The notes: generated by a model from the letters alone, not told the origin. A DNA stretch of 64,000 nucleotides from G963665005 sp963665005 (GCA_963665005.2 CAXXTQ010000001.1:2480001-2544000); one strand, 5' to 3'; shown: positions 1-10,250, numbered from the stretch's first letter. Translations and numbers: made by a program.

Positions 1-1616
1 TTATCGCTTATCGTTATTGTTATATTCGCTTCCTCTCTTGTTATACTGAAAATAATTTCTCCGCCTTTGCCCTCATATGAGTGTATGGCGTTTACTATAA
101 TATTATCTAGTATTTGTACGAGGCTGTTAACGTCACCGTCAATTCTAAACTCGCGCCCGACGCGAATATCCTGCGTAAATTTGCATTTATTTTTTACAAT
201 CTCGTGCTGCATGAGTATTTGTATTCGTTTTAACATTTCATCGATTGTAAACCACGCAAAACCCGGATTATTGAATTTTGACGCCTGGTCTTTAACTGTC
301 GAAATAATATCCGACATATATGCCATATGAGATTTCATCTTTGTAAGCCATTGCTTCATTTCCGTTGCTATCTCTTTATGGTCGTCATTCGTCACGCTCG
401 AATCGCCGACAGAGCTTGAATATTCTTCGGCCAACCATTGTATCTGGTCTATTCCTCCGGCAACTGACATAATAGGCGTTTTAAGGTTATGCGCTATGCC
501 GCCTATAAGCTGCCCGAGCGACGCGAGCCTCTCACGCTCTAATAAAATGTCTTGATTGTCTTGTATCTTCTTCATGTTCTTAACATGCTGTGTAATATTT
601 TTAAATAATAATATTATGCCGATACATTTTGACCGCTGAAGAATAGGTGTAATTTCTATAGTAAAATATTGCCTAACCCCTTCAACTTCAACATCAATAT
701 CTTTTATCAAAGTATCGCTTGCTTCTGCTGCGCTTAGTATAATATTTCTAAACAGGTCAGCGTCCATTGCCTCAACTTGTGTCTCGCTTAATATTTTATA
801 TAAATCGTAGCCTTTACGCAACCCTGTTAAATAATGAAAATTGTCCGCAAACGGCTGATTATAATCAATTATATTCATCTCTGTATCAACAACGACAAAA
901 CTGTCTGAAATTCGGTTGATTACAGTCTGCAGGGCTATAGGCGTAAGTTTTAACAGATTATATCGGAACATTCCTATCATATAAAAAGTTAATGTTGCTG
1001 TAAATGCTATGGGAGTTGAATACATATCGAAACCCGGGACATTCAATGTGTAGCATACGTTTGCCAATGCCGGCAGTATACTCCCTATTAAGATAAGAAG
1101 CGCCTGAATGGATAATATGCCAGAATTTTTTATTGCATAATAACTAAGAAATATGAGTCCTAAAAGAAGGCATATATAAGAATAGGCTACATGAAACCAG
1201 AAATATATACTTGGAGTATTTGCTTCGCCCCCAAAACCGTATGCAAGATAAAACAGATGATGAGACTCATTTGTCCATACCATTATCTGAGTAATAACCG
1301 GTATTACAAGCAAAAGCAGGTGTTTTTTGGTCAGCCCTTTGCCCGACTGCCCGTAAACTCTTCCGAGAAAGATCAAGCTGACAGGAACAAATGCCGAGCC
1401 TATATATGTGCTTTTTTCAAATATAAGAAACAAAGCCCTGTTATCGCTGAATACGCCTTGAAGCAATACTGCCCCGTTCCATACAAAAACTTCTATTACT
1501 ACCATTACGAAAACATAATGGAGTACTTTTTTATGTTTCGAACTTGCGATGTACGTCCCCATTATAATAAGCATTATTATAGTTACACAAGTTATATAAA
1601 ATGGAATTGAGTACAT
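1..1616 (-). CDS. Sensor histidine kinase, 7TM-PAS-HisKA (3' end outside window)
   Basis: Membrane sensor kinase of a two-component system. About 220 N-terminal residues form a run of seven hydrophobic segments of the kind called the histidine-kinase 7TM region. A PAS-like domain follows (about 225-340), then an H-box near residue 374 reading GGIAHNLKTPIMS, with the phospho-accepting His in AHNLKTP. The ATPase domain starts (about residue 490 on, VNSLVQILDNIIVNAIHSY, N-box region) and is cut by the window edge. The ATG lies three bases after the NRPS stop, and its ribosome site (GGAAGGGAG) is inside the end of the NRPS gene, so translation is probably coupled. No response regulator is visible; it may lie beyond the left edge. 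The ligand is unknown; sensing the NRPS product is an inference from position only. Confidence 0.85.
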   Translation of the reverse strand, partial: MYSIPFYITCVTIIMLIIMGTYIASSKHKKVLHYVFVMVVIEVFVWNGAVLLQGVFSDNRALFLIFEKSTYIGSAFVPVSLIFLGRVYGQSGKGLTKKHLLLLVIPVITQIMVWTNESHHLFYLAYGFGGEANTPSIYFWFHVAYSYICLLLGLIFLSYYAIKNSGILSIQALLILIGSILPALANVCYTLNVPGFDMYSTPIAFTATLTFYMIGMFRYNLLKLTPIALQTVINRISDSFVVVDTEMNIIDYNQPFADNFHYLTGLRKGYDLYKILSETQVEAMDADLFRNIILSAAEASDTLIKDIDVEVEGVRQYFTIEITPILQRSKCIGIILLFKNITQHVKNMKKIQDNQDILLERERLASLGQLIGGIAHNLKTPIMSVAGGIDQIQWLAEEYSSSVGDSSVTNDDHKEIATEMKQWLTKMKSHMAYMSDIISTVKDQASKFNNPGFAWFTIDEMLKRIQILMQHEIVKNKCKFTQDIRVGREFRIDGDVNSLVQILDNIIVNAIHSYEGKGGEIIFSITREEANITITISD

Positions 1617-1619
1617 GCT

Positions 1620-4600
1620 TTATAATCTCCCTTCCGATTTTTTATCACCAATACTATTTATAAACCTGCCCATATATCCCGAATCAATCTTCGGCCAGGC
1701 AAACCCTTTTTTTGACAACAGCTGCTTTGTTGAACTTGCCGTTATTACGATATTCTCTATTTGCCGATATTCTCCCAGATCCTCCATTATGCCGGATAAT
1801 TCAGCGTATTTCCCATCTTCGCTTAGCCTTATTATTTTTTCCATAAACTCTTGGTCGGAAACTATTTTGATCATTTTACCGTTTTGTTCAAGCAAAGAAA
1901 CGGTGTCTGCGAGAGTCATGGTGTTTGTGTTGTAAACATGGAATATTGCTTGTTTTGGGTCTTCTACTGATGCCAGTTCTATTATGGCCTTAGCACAAAA
2001 ATCAACAGGCGTCATCTCTATTCGTGCTTTTAAAAGGCTCATCGGAACGACGCCGATTGTACATATTGCTTTGAGCCTGTTAGCAAACGCATTTTTTTCC
2101 GGCCGTTTCTGGAATTTGCCGTCCACGGTGCTCGTAAGTATGCCAACTCTGAAAATCCTTGCGTTAAGACCTTCTTCAATTGCATCAAGCACTATTTCTT
2201 CGGCCAGAAATTTGCTCTTTGCATATTCGTTATCCGCATAATTTTGTCCTATATAATAGCTGTTTTCATCGAATTCGCCTGTACGCTGAACATTATCCAA
2301 ATATTGTGTGCCCGATACGCTGACTGTAGAAATATGAAGCAGCGCTGCTTTTGCCGCTGATGCCAACTCTGTCACATTCGCAGTACCGACAATATTGGTC
2401 TGTGCGAAAACCTCTGGCTTGCCGACATGGTCTGTTATAGCGGCACAATGTATTACCGTATCAACATCAAGCATTTGAGTATATTTTGTCTCATCCATTC
2501 CAAGATAAATCTCACCAACGTTGCCTTTTACTACCGTAACTTTGCCAAGTATATTGTCTCTTCCATTATCTCCAAAATAAAACGAGAGCACATTGCGCAG
2601 ATAATTTTTGCAGCCGTTTATATCGTTGCCCCTAACCAGGCAGTAAATTCGGGCATCGCTTATCTTCGCCAGCTTTTCCAGAATATGCGCTCCGAGATAT
2701 CCCGTTGAACCGGTAAGAAATATATTCTTCATATTTGGTTTTTCAAGGTGTTCGTAAAAAGGCACCCTTATGTCAAGTTTGCTGCTCAGCCTGTCTTGTT
2801 TATTTTGCACACTTTTTTCAACATTCAGCCGTTCGCATATTCCGCGCAGAGTTTGATAGTCATAAAAATCCTGTGTCCGCACAGTCCAGCCGTATTGAAG
2901 AATTGCAGCCTGCACTTTTATAACACCGAAAGAATCGCCGCCAAGCTCGAAGAAACTGTCTTCCGGCCTTATATCATCTATTTTTAGTATTCTAGACCAT
3001 ACCCTCTTCATCCTGCTTTCAAGCTCTGTAAATTTAAAATCAGCATCTTCTGGCGGAGCTTTAACCTGCTCTTTATCAGGCAGAGGCAGCGCTTTTCGGT
3101 TTACTTTGCCGTTTAAAGTCATAGGCATCTCATTCATTCCTATAAAATAGGACGGTACCATATATGAAGGAAGTTTACGCGAAAGATGCTGCCGAAGATC
3201 TTTTTGACCGACCGGGCTGCTCATAGCATAGTAAGCACATAGATATTTGTTTGCTCCCTCATCAAGATCTTTTACTACCGCTTCCTCAATGCCAGCAACT
3301 TCTCGCATTGCCGCTTCAATTTCGCCAAGTTCTATTCTAAGCCCTCTTATCTTTACCTGATGGTCTACCCTGCCGGCGATCTCCATTTCGCCGTTTTCCA
3401 TGAAAGCGCAGATATCGCCTGATTGGTACATTGTCTGGCCCGGCCAATACGGGTCGGGCGTAAACTTCTCACGGTTCAGCTTAGCACGGTTTATATATTC
3501 TGTCGCTACGCAGGCGCCGCTTATATACGCCTCTCCGAGAACGCCTATAGGCACAGGCCTTTTGTATTTATCAAGTATATACATGCGCGTATTGATTATT
3601 GGCCTGCCGATGGTAATATGAGAAGTATCCGACAAATCTTTAAATGTGCAATATACCGTAGTTTCAGTCGGGCCGTAACCGCTTATTATACGCGCGCTCA
3701 AATGCTTTTTTAAAAGCTTTAACAGCGACAACGGAAATTCTTCTCCGCCGAGCACAACTTTTTTTATATGCTTTGCGGCCGCCGCCCGAAACGCTGCATT
3801 TTCCATCATTATACGCATACGCGTGGGCGTCGTCTGTATAAACTTTACATCAGCCGACTCTATAAGCTTTGCCAAAAGATGCGGCTGGCGAAGTTCTTCT
3901 TCTGTACAGATAGCTACTGTTGCGCCAAAAAGCATAGGCAAAAGAGCATCTATTACAAAGATATCGAAAGAAACGGTAGTAACCGAAACGCTTGTCTCTT
4001 TTTTATCATAGGCTATTGTACGTTTTGTTCCCTCATAAAGATTCAGCAGAGCGCGCCTTGGCAATATCGCTCCTTTGGGTATACCTGTAGAACCGGAGGT
4101 ATATATCACATAAGCAGCATCCTCCATGCCTTCGACAGCCGGCAAGTTTTCAGAATATCCGAAATGAGGTATATCATTTACGTTTAGCACATCGCCCTCA
4201 AAAGAGACATCCGAAGTGCCGTCGGTCAAAAGAACCATAGTTCCGCTGTCTGTCAGCATAAACGATATTCTCTCTGCCGGATATGCAGGGTCAAGCGGAA
4301 GATAACCGCCTCCCGCTTTTAAAATGCCCATGAGGCCTGCCATCATATCAAAAGAACGTCTAAGGCACAAAGCTACTATTGTATTTCTTGTAACTCCGAT
4401 TTCCCTGAGCCTGTGCGCTATCTGGTTTGCGCGGTTGTTAAGTTCGCCAAAAGACATCTTTTTGCCGTCTATAATAAGCGCTGTTCGGCTGCCGTCCGAT
4501 ACCGCGAGCTCCTCGAGCAGCGATTGTATGCTCTTATCGCTGTCAAGCGGGGAATCCGTTTGATTAAAACCTTGAGTTACCTGCCATATCTCTTCTTGTG

Positions 4601-7600
4601 TCATCATAGCGATATCACAAATACGGGTATCAGGTTCGTCAGTAAGCAGTTCAAATAACCGGCACAGATGCGTACTCATACGCTTTATAGTAGACTCGGC
4701 AAAAAGCCTGGTGTTATATTCAAACTGGCATTTTAATCCGTCATCGCTCTCATAAGCCTCGAGCGTTAAATCAAGTTTGGCTATGCCCGGGTCAAAAGGA
4801 TAATGGCTGCACGATATATCGCCCAGCGATAGTTCAAAGGTTCCTTTTGCCTGTACCAGCATAGTATCAAACAACGGGTTTCTGCTTGCGTCCCTCGGAA
4901 GCGCAAGGTCAGCGATTATACGTTCAACGGGATAATCTGCGTGCGCAAAAGCGTTAACGCTGTTTTGAGACAGCTCATCGAAAAACGATGAAAAACTCAT
5001 ATCGCCTTTTGGATAGCCCCGCAGCGGCAAAGTATTTATGAATACTCCGACAACGTCTTCAATCTCCTGGCGCATTCTTCCCGAAACAGGCGTTCCGATT
5101 ATTATATCTTCCTGCCCGGTATATTTACTCAAAAGAACATTATATGCCGCAAGAACCATCATAAAGAGCGTGGCGCCCCTTTGCTGAGCAAACAAACGCA
5201 GCTTATCCGTCATCTGCTGTCCTATTTCAAACGACAGGCGCGCGCCCTTAAAAGTTTGCTCTGCGGGCCTCGGCATATCGGTATGAAGATTGAGCAGCGG
5301 CAGTTCTCCTTCAAATACGCTCTGCCAGTATTCGCGCTGCATGGATATGGTTTCGGATTCCAAAAAGCCCTGCTGCCATATAGCGTAATCTTTGTACTCC
5401 AGTTCGCTTTTTGCGGGTATTTTGCCCATATAAAGGCCGGCAAGTTCTTGCATCAATATTTCCAAAGACTTTTTATCGCTTATACTGTGATGCATATCGA
5501 GAAATAGCACATGGCGCTTTGCTCCCGTTTTTATCAATGTCGACCTCATCAAAGGCGCTGTTCCCATATCAAACGGCACAATAAGCTCTTTTAATCGGCC
5601 TGCAAGATGTTTCTCGTCGAATTGTTCGTGCCCTATATTAAATTCTACATTTTCATGTATTTTCTGGCGAAGCTCTCCTCCGCGCAGCACAAAGCTTGTA
5701 CGAAGCGATTCGTGCCTCTCTATAAGCCGCCGGAAAGCGTCTTGAAGCTTTTGTGTATCAACCTCTCCGTTAAGCTCAAACGTAACGGGAATATTATAAG
5801 CTGTAGATTCTTTCTGCCCCTGCGCCAGTACCCACATGCGCAGCTGTGCCGACGACACGGGATAATCTTTCATTACCGGGGCGGGCAGTATAGGCTGGTA
5901 AGCGCACTCTTCGGCTTTATCTATAAGCGCCGCCCAGTCGCGAAGGCGCGGCGACCTGTAAATATCCTCGAGCATTATATTCACATGAAATTTCTGAAGC
6001 GCCTGTGCAGTTACCGCAACAATTCTGAGAGAATCTCCGCCTATATCAAAGAAACTGTCGTCGCGCCCTATATTCACTACGCCAAGCACGCTGCTCCAGA
6101 TTTCGGCAAGCACCTGCTCCGTACCCGTCTTTGGCGCAACATAATCATCATTTATAGCTTCCTGCCCAAAAGAAGGGTCGGGCAAACGGCTTCTGTCTAT
6201 TTTTCCGCTTGCGCTGAACGGCAGGCTTTCCACTGTCACAAAGTATGAAGGTACCATGTATCCGGGAAGCTCGCGCACGAGCGCGGCTTTTATGTCAGAT
6301 TTTTTAGGTGGGCTTCCGCAAAGATATGCGCAAAGAAACTTTCTTCCGGCAGCGTCTTCGCGGTCTGCCACAGCGCACGCGGTAACTCCGGGTATACGCA
6401 TAAGATGGTTTTCTATCTCACCGAGCTCTATACGATAGCCTCTTATTTTGACCTGTTTGTCTATGCGCCCCAAAAACTCTATCTCTCCGAGAGGATACCA
6501 TCTTGTTAAATCGCCGGTGCGGTATATCTTTTGTCCCGAAATAAAAGGGTTGTCTATAAACCGTTCGCGGTTAAGCTCCGGTTTGTTTATATATCCTCTG
6601 GCAACGCCTTTTCCGCCGATATATAATTCGCCCGGAATACCTATAGGCACAGGATTTTTATGCGCGTCAAGTATATAAGCTTTAACGTTCGGCATAGGCC
6701 TTCCTATGTTAGGCACTTTTGTGTTTGTAACATCAGTGCACGTTGCGCATACCGTTATCTCTGTAGGCCCGTAAAAGTTTATTATGCGAGCGTTTGTGCT
6801 CTGCTGGACTCTGCCGAGCAGCTTCTCGGATAAAACATCGCCGCCAAGGCCAATCTCTCTGAAATCTTTCAGGCACGATGCGCCCTGATTATCCGAAAGC
6901 AAAAGTTCCATGCGCCCCGGCGTGACCACAAGCATATTTACACCCGCTGATCTTATAAGGCTTACCATATTTCGCGGTATGTTGACTTCGTGTTCCTGTG
7001 CAAGTACGAAAACCGCTCCGCTTACAAGCGACAACACAAGCTCCATAACGCTTATATCAAACGATATTGAAGCGGCGCAAAGCAGCCTTGCCCCCGGAGA
7101 AAAGTCCCAGATGTCGTTAAGCGAATATACAAAGTGTACTATGGAGCGATGTTCTATCTGTACGCCTTTTGGCTGGCCCGTCGAGCCGGACGTATATATA
7201 ACGTAAGCAAGGTTATCCGGTTTGCATATCGGCGCAATATAAGTATCTTCAGGCACCGGCAGGCTAATATCCGTTTTAATAATGCGCAAGCCGTTTTCCT
7301 CGGGGCATTTGTTTATCAGATTGGGCGATACCAATAGTATTTTTGCTCCGCTGTCTTTTAGCATATAAGATATACGCTCATGCGGAAGCTCTGCGTCAAT
7401 TGGTAAAAACGCCGCGCCCGCCTTTAAAATAGCGAGCACGCCAACAGGATAATCCATAGTTCGGCTGACCAGCAGGCCGATGATGTCATCCGCTCCTACT
7501 CCTTTTTCTTTAAGGTGAAGCGCAAGCGCCGAAGATTTTTCTTCAAGCTCTTTGCATGCCATAGCCTGTTTATTGTTAATGACCGCCGTTTGTTCATCCT

Positions 7601-9017
7601 GCGAATTTTTCAAACGCTTATACCAAAGATCGACAAATGTCTCCGTTTGCGGATAAGCGCGGTCGGTATCGTTAAACCGGTTTATTACGCGGCCTCTTTC
7701 TTCGTCCGACAGCAATTCCAGCTCGTAAAGTTTTTTATCCGGGCTGCTTATCATATCTAAAATTATATTTGTCAAATGCGCGTGGATATATTCCATTTCT
7801 TTTTCAGAGAAAAATGGCGTTTGATGGTCATAATCTACGATAAATTTGCCGTCAGCCTCACGGTCGTTAACGTGTATGCTAAGCGACGTTGCCTGATAAC
7901 CGTTAAAATGCCAACGGCCTTCATAAGTAAATTTTTCCGCACGTTTTTGAAATTGTCCGTACTGGTATGAGAGCGTTACGTCATAAAGCGACTCTAATCC
8001 TTTGTGTTTGCGGCGTAAATCCTGCATGAGTATATCGTACGGATATCTCTGGTGCTTTAAAGCCGAGAACCATTCGTTTGATACAACCTCGGCAAATTTG
8101 CTGAAAGTCAAATCGTCTTGTATTTCTATTCTAAGCGGTACCGTGCTGACGAACATACCAAAAGCGCTTTTCGAGGCTAATGAAGTGCGGTTAGCAACAG
8201 GCACACCTATAATTATATCTTTTTTATTTGTAATGCGGTTAATGTATATCGCAAGAGCAGACAAAAACAACGAAAAAATCGATACTCCCGATTCCAGACA
8301 GTATTCTCTAATGCTTGTTGAAGTTTTTGACGGAATCACATATGCTTTTCGTTTTGCCTTGGTGCTGAAATAGTTGGTTTTCTTTTGCTTCATTACAGTA
8401 GGCTCGGGCAGCTCGGAGAATCTGTCGTTCCAGTATTGCTGGTCATATTTAAACCTCTTGGAAGCAAGGTATTCCTGTTCATCATGAATAAAGTCGATAT
8501 AAGAGCTTGGCTTTGTTTTTGGCCTTTTATTCTCGTTTATAAGATTTTGATAGTTTTCCATAATAGAGTTTGAAAACTCTACTATAGATAATGCGTCCGA
8601 AATAATATGATGGAAGTTAGCGTATAAACCGCCCTCTTCATCCGAAAGCTTAAACAACGCAAAATAATATAAATTGCTGTCTATTATAGGCATTGGCGTC
8701 TGCGTTTGTATGCTGTCCCATTCGTATAATTTATTTACTCCGCGGTCGCAGAAATCCATAACGTCTATGGAATAAGGCTTATATTCTTGCACGTATTGAT
8801 ATGGTGTCCCGTTATCTAACCCAATGCGCAGGCGAATAGACTCATTTTCTTTAATAAACAAGTTTATGGCCTGCTCTAACAACGCGTAATTCAGCTCTCC
8901 CTTGATTTTAAGAGTGCCCGAATTGTTCCACATGCCCGTGCCCGGATGCAGCTTTTCGGTATACCAAACGCGCTGCTGCGGATGCGTTAAAGTATAACGA
9001 ATCTTTTGTGAATTCAT
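1620..9017 (-). CDS. Non-ribosomal peptide synthetase, C-A-T-C-A-T-R
   Basis: Two-module NRPS with reductive release, 2465 residues. Domains in order (residues approximate): C1 10-450 with HHIISDA; A1 466-950 with YTSGSTGQPKG, FYGPTE and SGKIDR; T1 about 1000 with GGDSL; C2 1055-1480 with HHSISDK; A2 1498-1980 with YTSGSTGIPKG, GYGPTE and NGKVNR; T2 about 2033 with GGDSF; R 2105-2471 with TGSTGYLG and YAKSK, an SDR-like NAD(P)H reductase. Known for this architecture: the second aminoacyl thioester is reduced to an aldehyde (or alcohol). A C domain before A1, plus ACP and acyl-ligase genes nearby, suggests N-acylation of the first amino acid. The ATG at residue 7 of the longest frame is preferred because the TTG upstream has no better ribosome site. 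No thioesterase and no epimerase domain are present. Substrates were not assigned with confidence. Confidence 0.95.
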   Translation of the reverse strand: MNSQKIRYTLTHPQQRVWYTEKLHPGTGMWNNSGTLKIKGELNYALLEQAINLFIKENESIRLRIGLDNGTPYQYVQEYKPYSIDVMDFCDRGVNKLYEWDSIQTQTPMPIIDSNLYYFALFKLSDEEGGLYANFHHIISDALSIVEFSNSIMENYQNLINENKRPKTKPSSYIDFIHDEQEYLASKRFKYDQQYWNDRFSELPEPTVMKQKKTNYFSTKAKRKAYVIPSKTSTSIREYCLESGVSIFSLFLSALAIYINRITNKKDIIIGVPVANRTSLASKSAFGMFVSTVPLRIEIQDDLTFSKFAEVVSNEWFSALKHQRYPYDILMQDLRRKHKGLESLYDVTLSYQYGQFQKRAEKFTYEGRWHFNGYQATSLSIHVNDREADGKFIVDYDHQTPFFSEKEMEYIHAHLTNIILDMISSPDKKLYELELLSDEERGRVINRFNDTDRAYPQTETFVDLWYKRLKNSQDEQTAVINNKQAMACKELEEKSSALALHLKEKGVGADDIIGLLVSRTMDYPVGVLAILKAGAAFLPIDAELPHERISYMLKDSGAKILLVSPNLINKCPEENGLRIIKTDISLPVPEDTYIAPICKPDNLAYVIYTSGSTGQPKGVQIEHRSIVHFVYSLNDIWDFSPGARLLCAASISFDISVMELVLSLVSGAVFVLAQEHEVNIPRNMVSLIRSAGVNMLVVTPGRMELLLSDNQGASCLKDFREIGLGGDVLSEKLLGRVQQSTNARIINFYGPTEITVCATCTDVTNTKVPNIGRPMPNVKAYILDAHKNPVPIGIPGELYIGGKGVARGYINKPELNRERFIDNPFISGQKIYRTGDLTRWYPLGEIEFLGRIDKQVKIRGYRIELGEIENHLMRIPGVTACAVADREDAAGRKFLCAYLCGSPPKKSDIKAALVRELPGYMVPSYFVTVESLPFSASGKIDRSRLPDPSFGQEAINDDYVAPKTGTEQVLAEIWSSVLGVVNIGRDDSFFDIGGDSLRIVAVTAQALQKFHVNIMLEDIYRSPRLRDWAALIDKAEECAYQPILPAPVMKDYPVSSAQLRMWVLAQGQKESTAYNIPVTFELNGEVDTQKLQDAFRRLIERHESLRTSFVLRGGELRQKIHENVEFNIGHEQFDEKHLAGRLKELIVPFDMGTAPLMRSTLIKTGAKRHVLFLDMHHSISDKKSLEILMQELAGLYMGKIPAKSELEYKDYAIWQQGFLESETISMQREYWQSVFEGELPLLNLHTDMPRPAEQTFKGARLSFEIGQQMTDKLRLFAQQRGATLFMMVLAAYNVLLSKYTGQEDIIIGTPVSGRMRQEIEDVVGVFINTLPLRGYPKGDMSFSSFFDELSQNSVNAFAHADYPVERIIADLALPRDASRNPLFDTMLVQAKGTFELSLGDISCSHYPFDPGIAKLDLTLEAYESDDGLKCQFEYNTRLFAESTIKRMSTHLCRLFELLTDEPDTRICDIAMMTQEEIWQVTQGFNQTDSPLDSDKSIQSLLEELAVSDGSRTALIIDGKKMSFGELNNRANQIAHRLREIGVTRNTIVALCLRRSFDMMAGLMGILKAGGGYLPLDPAYPAERISFMLTDSGTMVLLTDGTSDVSFEGDVLNVNDIPHFGYSENLPAVEGMEDAAYVIYTSGSTGIPKGAILPRRALLNLYEGTKRTIAYDKKETSVSVTTVSFDIFVIDALLPMLFGATVAICTEEELRQPHLLAKLIESADVKFIQTTPTRMRIMMENAAFRAAAAKHIKKVVLGGEEFPLSLLKLLKKHLSARIISGYGPTETTVYCTFKDLSDTSHITIGRPIINTRMYILDKYKRPVPIGVLGEAYISGACVATEYINRAKLNREKFTPDPYWPGQTMYQSGDICAFMENGEMEIAGRVDHQVKIRGLRIELGEIEAAMREVAGIEEAVVKDLDEGANKYLCAYYAMSSPVGQKDLRQHLSRKLPSYMVPSYFIGMNEMPMTLNGKVNRKALPLPDKEQVKAPPEDADFKFTELESRMKRVWSRILKIDDIRPEDSFFELGGDSFGVIKVQAAILQYGWTVRTQDFYDYQTLRGICERLNVEKSVQNKQDRLSSKLDIRVPFYEHLEKPNMKNIFLTGSTGYLGAHILEKLAKISDARIYCLVRGNDINGCKNYLRNVLSFYFGDNGRDNILGKVTVVKGNVGEIYLGMDETKYTQMLDVDTVIHCAAITDHVGKPEVFAQTNIVGTANVTELASAAKAALLHISTVSVSGTQYLDNVQRTGEFDENSYYIGQNYADNEYAKSKFLAEEIVLDAIEEGLNARIFRVGILTSTVDGKFQKRPEKNAFANRLKAICTIGVVPMSLLKARIEMTPVDFCAKAIIELASVEDPKQAIFHVYNTNTMTLADTVSLLEQNGKMIKIVSDQEFMEKIIRLSEDGKYAELSGIMEDLGEYRQIENIVITASSTKQLLSKKGFAWPKIDSGYMGRFINSIGDKKSEGRL

Positions 9018-9044
9018 AATGCACAACCTAACCAAAAATAAATA

Positions 9045-9083
9045 TGTTTTTTCCGCTCGGAACCATTGCTTTTAAGCGGAATA
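9045..9083 (-). other. Inverted repeat in the NRPS leader
   Basis: Read on the minus strand, TTCCGCT and AGCGGAA can pair around a loop of about 17 bases just upstream of the NRPS start. A second weaker stem (GCCGTC/GGCGGC) lies about 80 bases further upstream. Neither is followed by a clear U-tract, so a leader structure or chance are both possible. Confidence 0.3.
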
Positions 9084-9190
9084 GTTAGAAGTGATATTAA
9101 CACTCCCCCTGTTTTTGCAATAATGAAATTTAGCCCTGCCGCCAAAAAAAAGCTCTGACGGCAAAGAACATACTCCTACTGCAAACAAAA

Positions 9191-9844
9191 TCAAAAATCA
9201 ATCAATTCGTCGCAATTTATCCACCTCGCCGTATTGTCTGCAGGCGAATCGGCGCAAACCGCCGCCTGATACCCCGGCACATTATTAAGAAGAGTAAACC
9301 GGCAACCCTTTACGTTTGTCCGGATCTTCTCTCCTTCCGGATAAATTGTGATTGCGTCAAGGGCATCGCAAATGCCTTTTCCGCTGTATTTTATGCACGC
9401 TTCTTTAAGCGTCCAAATCTTATAGAACAGAGCCTTTTTGTCTTTCGTGTTAAAATACGCGTCTTTTTCTTCTTTCGACATTATTCGCTCTGCCACTTCG
9501 TCTTTTGCTTCGTCTATACGCTCAATATCCACGCCTATCGGAGCGTCGTGCAGGCCGCACATCACTATACTGCCCGAATGGCTTAAGTTAAAATGCAGCT
9601 TCGTATTGCTGACAAGAAACGGTTTGCCGTTTTCTCCCTCGCCCCAGTCATCAGGCTTTGGAATAATACCGTGATCCTTTTTTAATGCATAGCATAAAAG
9701 CCGGTGAGCGCTAAGCGCAAGCTCTTTGTCCTGCTGACGCCGAAGTCTCTTTGTCTTTTCGCGCTTGCCTTTTGGCATATCGGACATCCACTGCTGCATA
9801 AGCGAAAAGCCGAGAACGTTCGATTGCGCGAAAAAAACCTTCAT
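9191..9844 (-). CDS. Sfp-type 4'-phosphopantetheinyl transferase
   Basis: Transfers phosphopantetheine from CoA to the serine of carrier proteins, which is needed to activate T1, T2 and the neighbouring ACP. The two family signatures are visible: GVDIERID (Mg/CoA-binding Asp and Glu) and WTLKEACIKYSGKGI. The start used here, ATG followed by KVFFAQS, overlaps the ACP stop as ATGA and gives 217 residues, the usual Sfp size. An upstream extension of 33 residues is possible in frame but would lie inside the ACP gene and reads as non-family sequence. It sits 170 bases before the NRPS in the same direction, so co-expression is likely. Confidence 0.93.
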   Translation of the reverse strand: MKVFFAQSNVLGFSLMQQWMSDMPKGKREKTKRLRRQQDKELALSAHRLLCYALKKDHGIIPKPDDWGEGENGKPFLVSNTKLHFNLSHSGSIVMCGLHDAPIGVDIERIDEAKDEVAERIMSKEEKDAYFNTKDKKALFYKIWTLKEACIKYSGKGICDALDAITIYPEGEKIRTNVKGCRFTLLNNVPGYQAAVCADSPADNTARWINCDELIDF

Positions 9845-10065
9845 GCTACGGTTTCCAGATACTCTAATATATCCTGTACTCTGGAAAGCTTGCGTATATC
9901 CTTTTCGGGCACGACAATATCGAAAGAAACCTCGAAAGCGCACACAAGCTCTACCAAATCGAGCGAATTGATTTTAAGGTCGGTCAACAACTGTGTTTCG
10001 GGAGTAAGCTCAATTCCATCGCAATCTACATGTTCTTCAATAATTTTCTTAACTCTTTCAAACAT
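9841..10065 (-). CDS. Stand-alone acyl carrier protein
   Basis: A 74-residue four-helix carrier protein. The phosphopantetheine-attachment serine sits in DLKINSLDLVEL, a variant of the usual DSLD motif. The C-terminus meets the PPTase start in an ATGA overlap. Known: discrete ACPs beside NRPS genes with a leading C domain often carry the fatty acyl group for lipo-initiation. Here that role is inferred from the neighbouring acyl-ligase remnant. It is not in a fatty-acid synthesis cluster, so a housekeeping AcpP role is less likely. Confidence 0.9.
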   Translation of the reverse strand: MFERVKKIIEEHVDCDGIELTPETQLLTDLKINSLDLVELVCAFEVSFDIVVPEKDIRKLSRVQDILEYLETVA

Positions 10066-10097
10066 TATTATCCTCTTTTATGCAATTCTATGCCGTT

Positions 10098-10205
10098 TTA
10101 TTTTTTGCAGTTTGTGCAAGTTCGCTGTCGACTATTGTTTAACTGCTGCATTTTTTCATATTTGACTATTCTTATAAGTTTAATGCCGGTTTGCCCGGGC
10201 AGCAT
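10098..10205 (-). CDS. Possible 35-residue small ORF in ligase-ACP gap
   Basis: A short reading frame begins MLPGQTGIK and ends with CTNCKK, preceded by AGAAGGTAAGCA, a fair ribosome site. It is basic and has no recognised family. It could be a real small protein, a decayed 3' remnant of the acyl ligase whose 5' end lies just upstream, or chance. Confidence 0.2.
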   Translation of the reverse strand: MLPGQTGIKLIRIVKYEKMQQLNNSRQRTCTNCKK

Positions 10206-10250
10206 TGCTTACCTTCTCACAGCTATATTCACAAAATATTTTTTTATCAT

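Noticed and set aside
1615..9035. Many open plus-strand frames opposite the NRPS gene
   Set aside because: They lie wholly within a coherent 2465-codon domain series on the other strand, lack ribosome sites and show no family motif.
9036..9190. Small gene or T-box-like leader ahead of the NRPS
   Set aside because: No open frame of note, and no T-box or specifier-like elements; only two weak stems.
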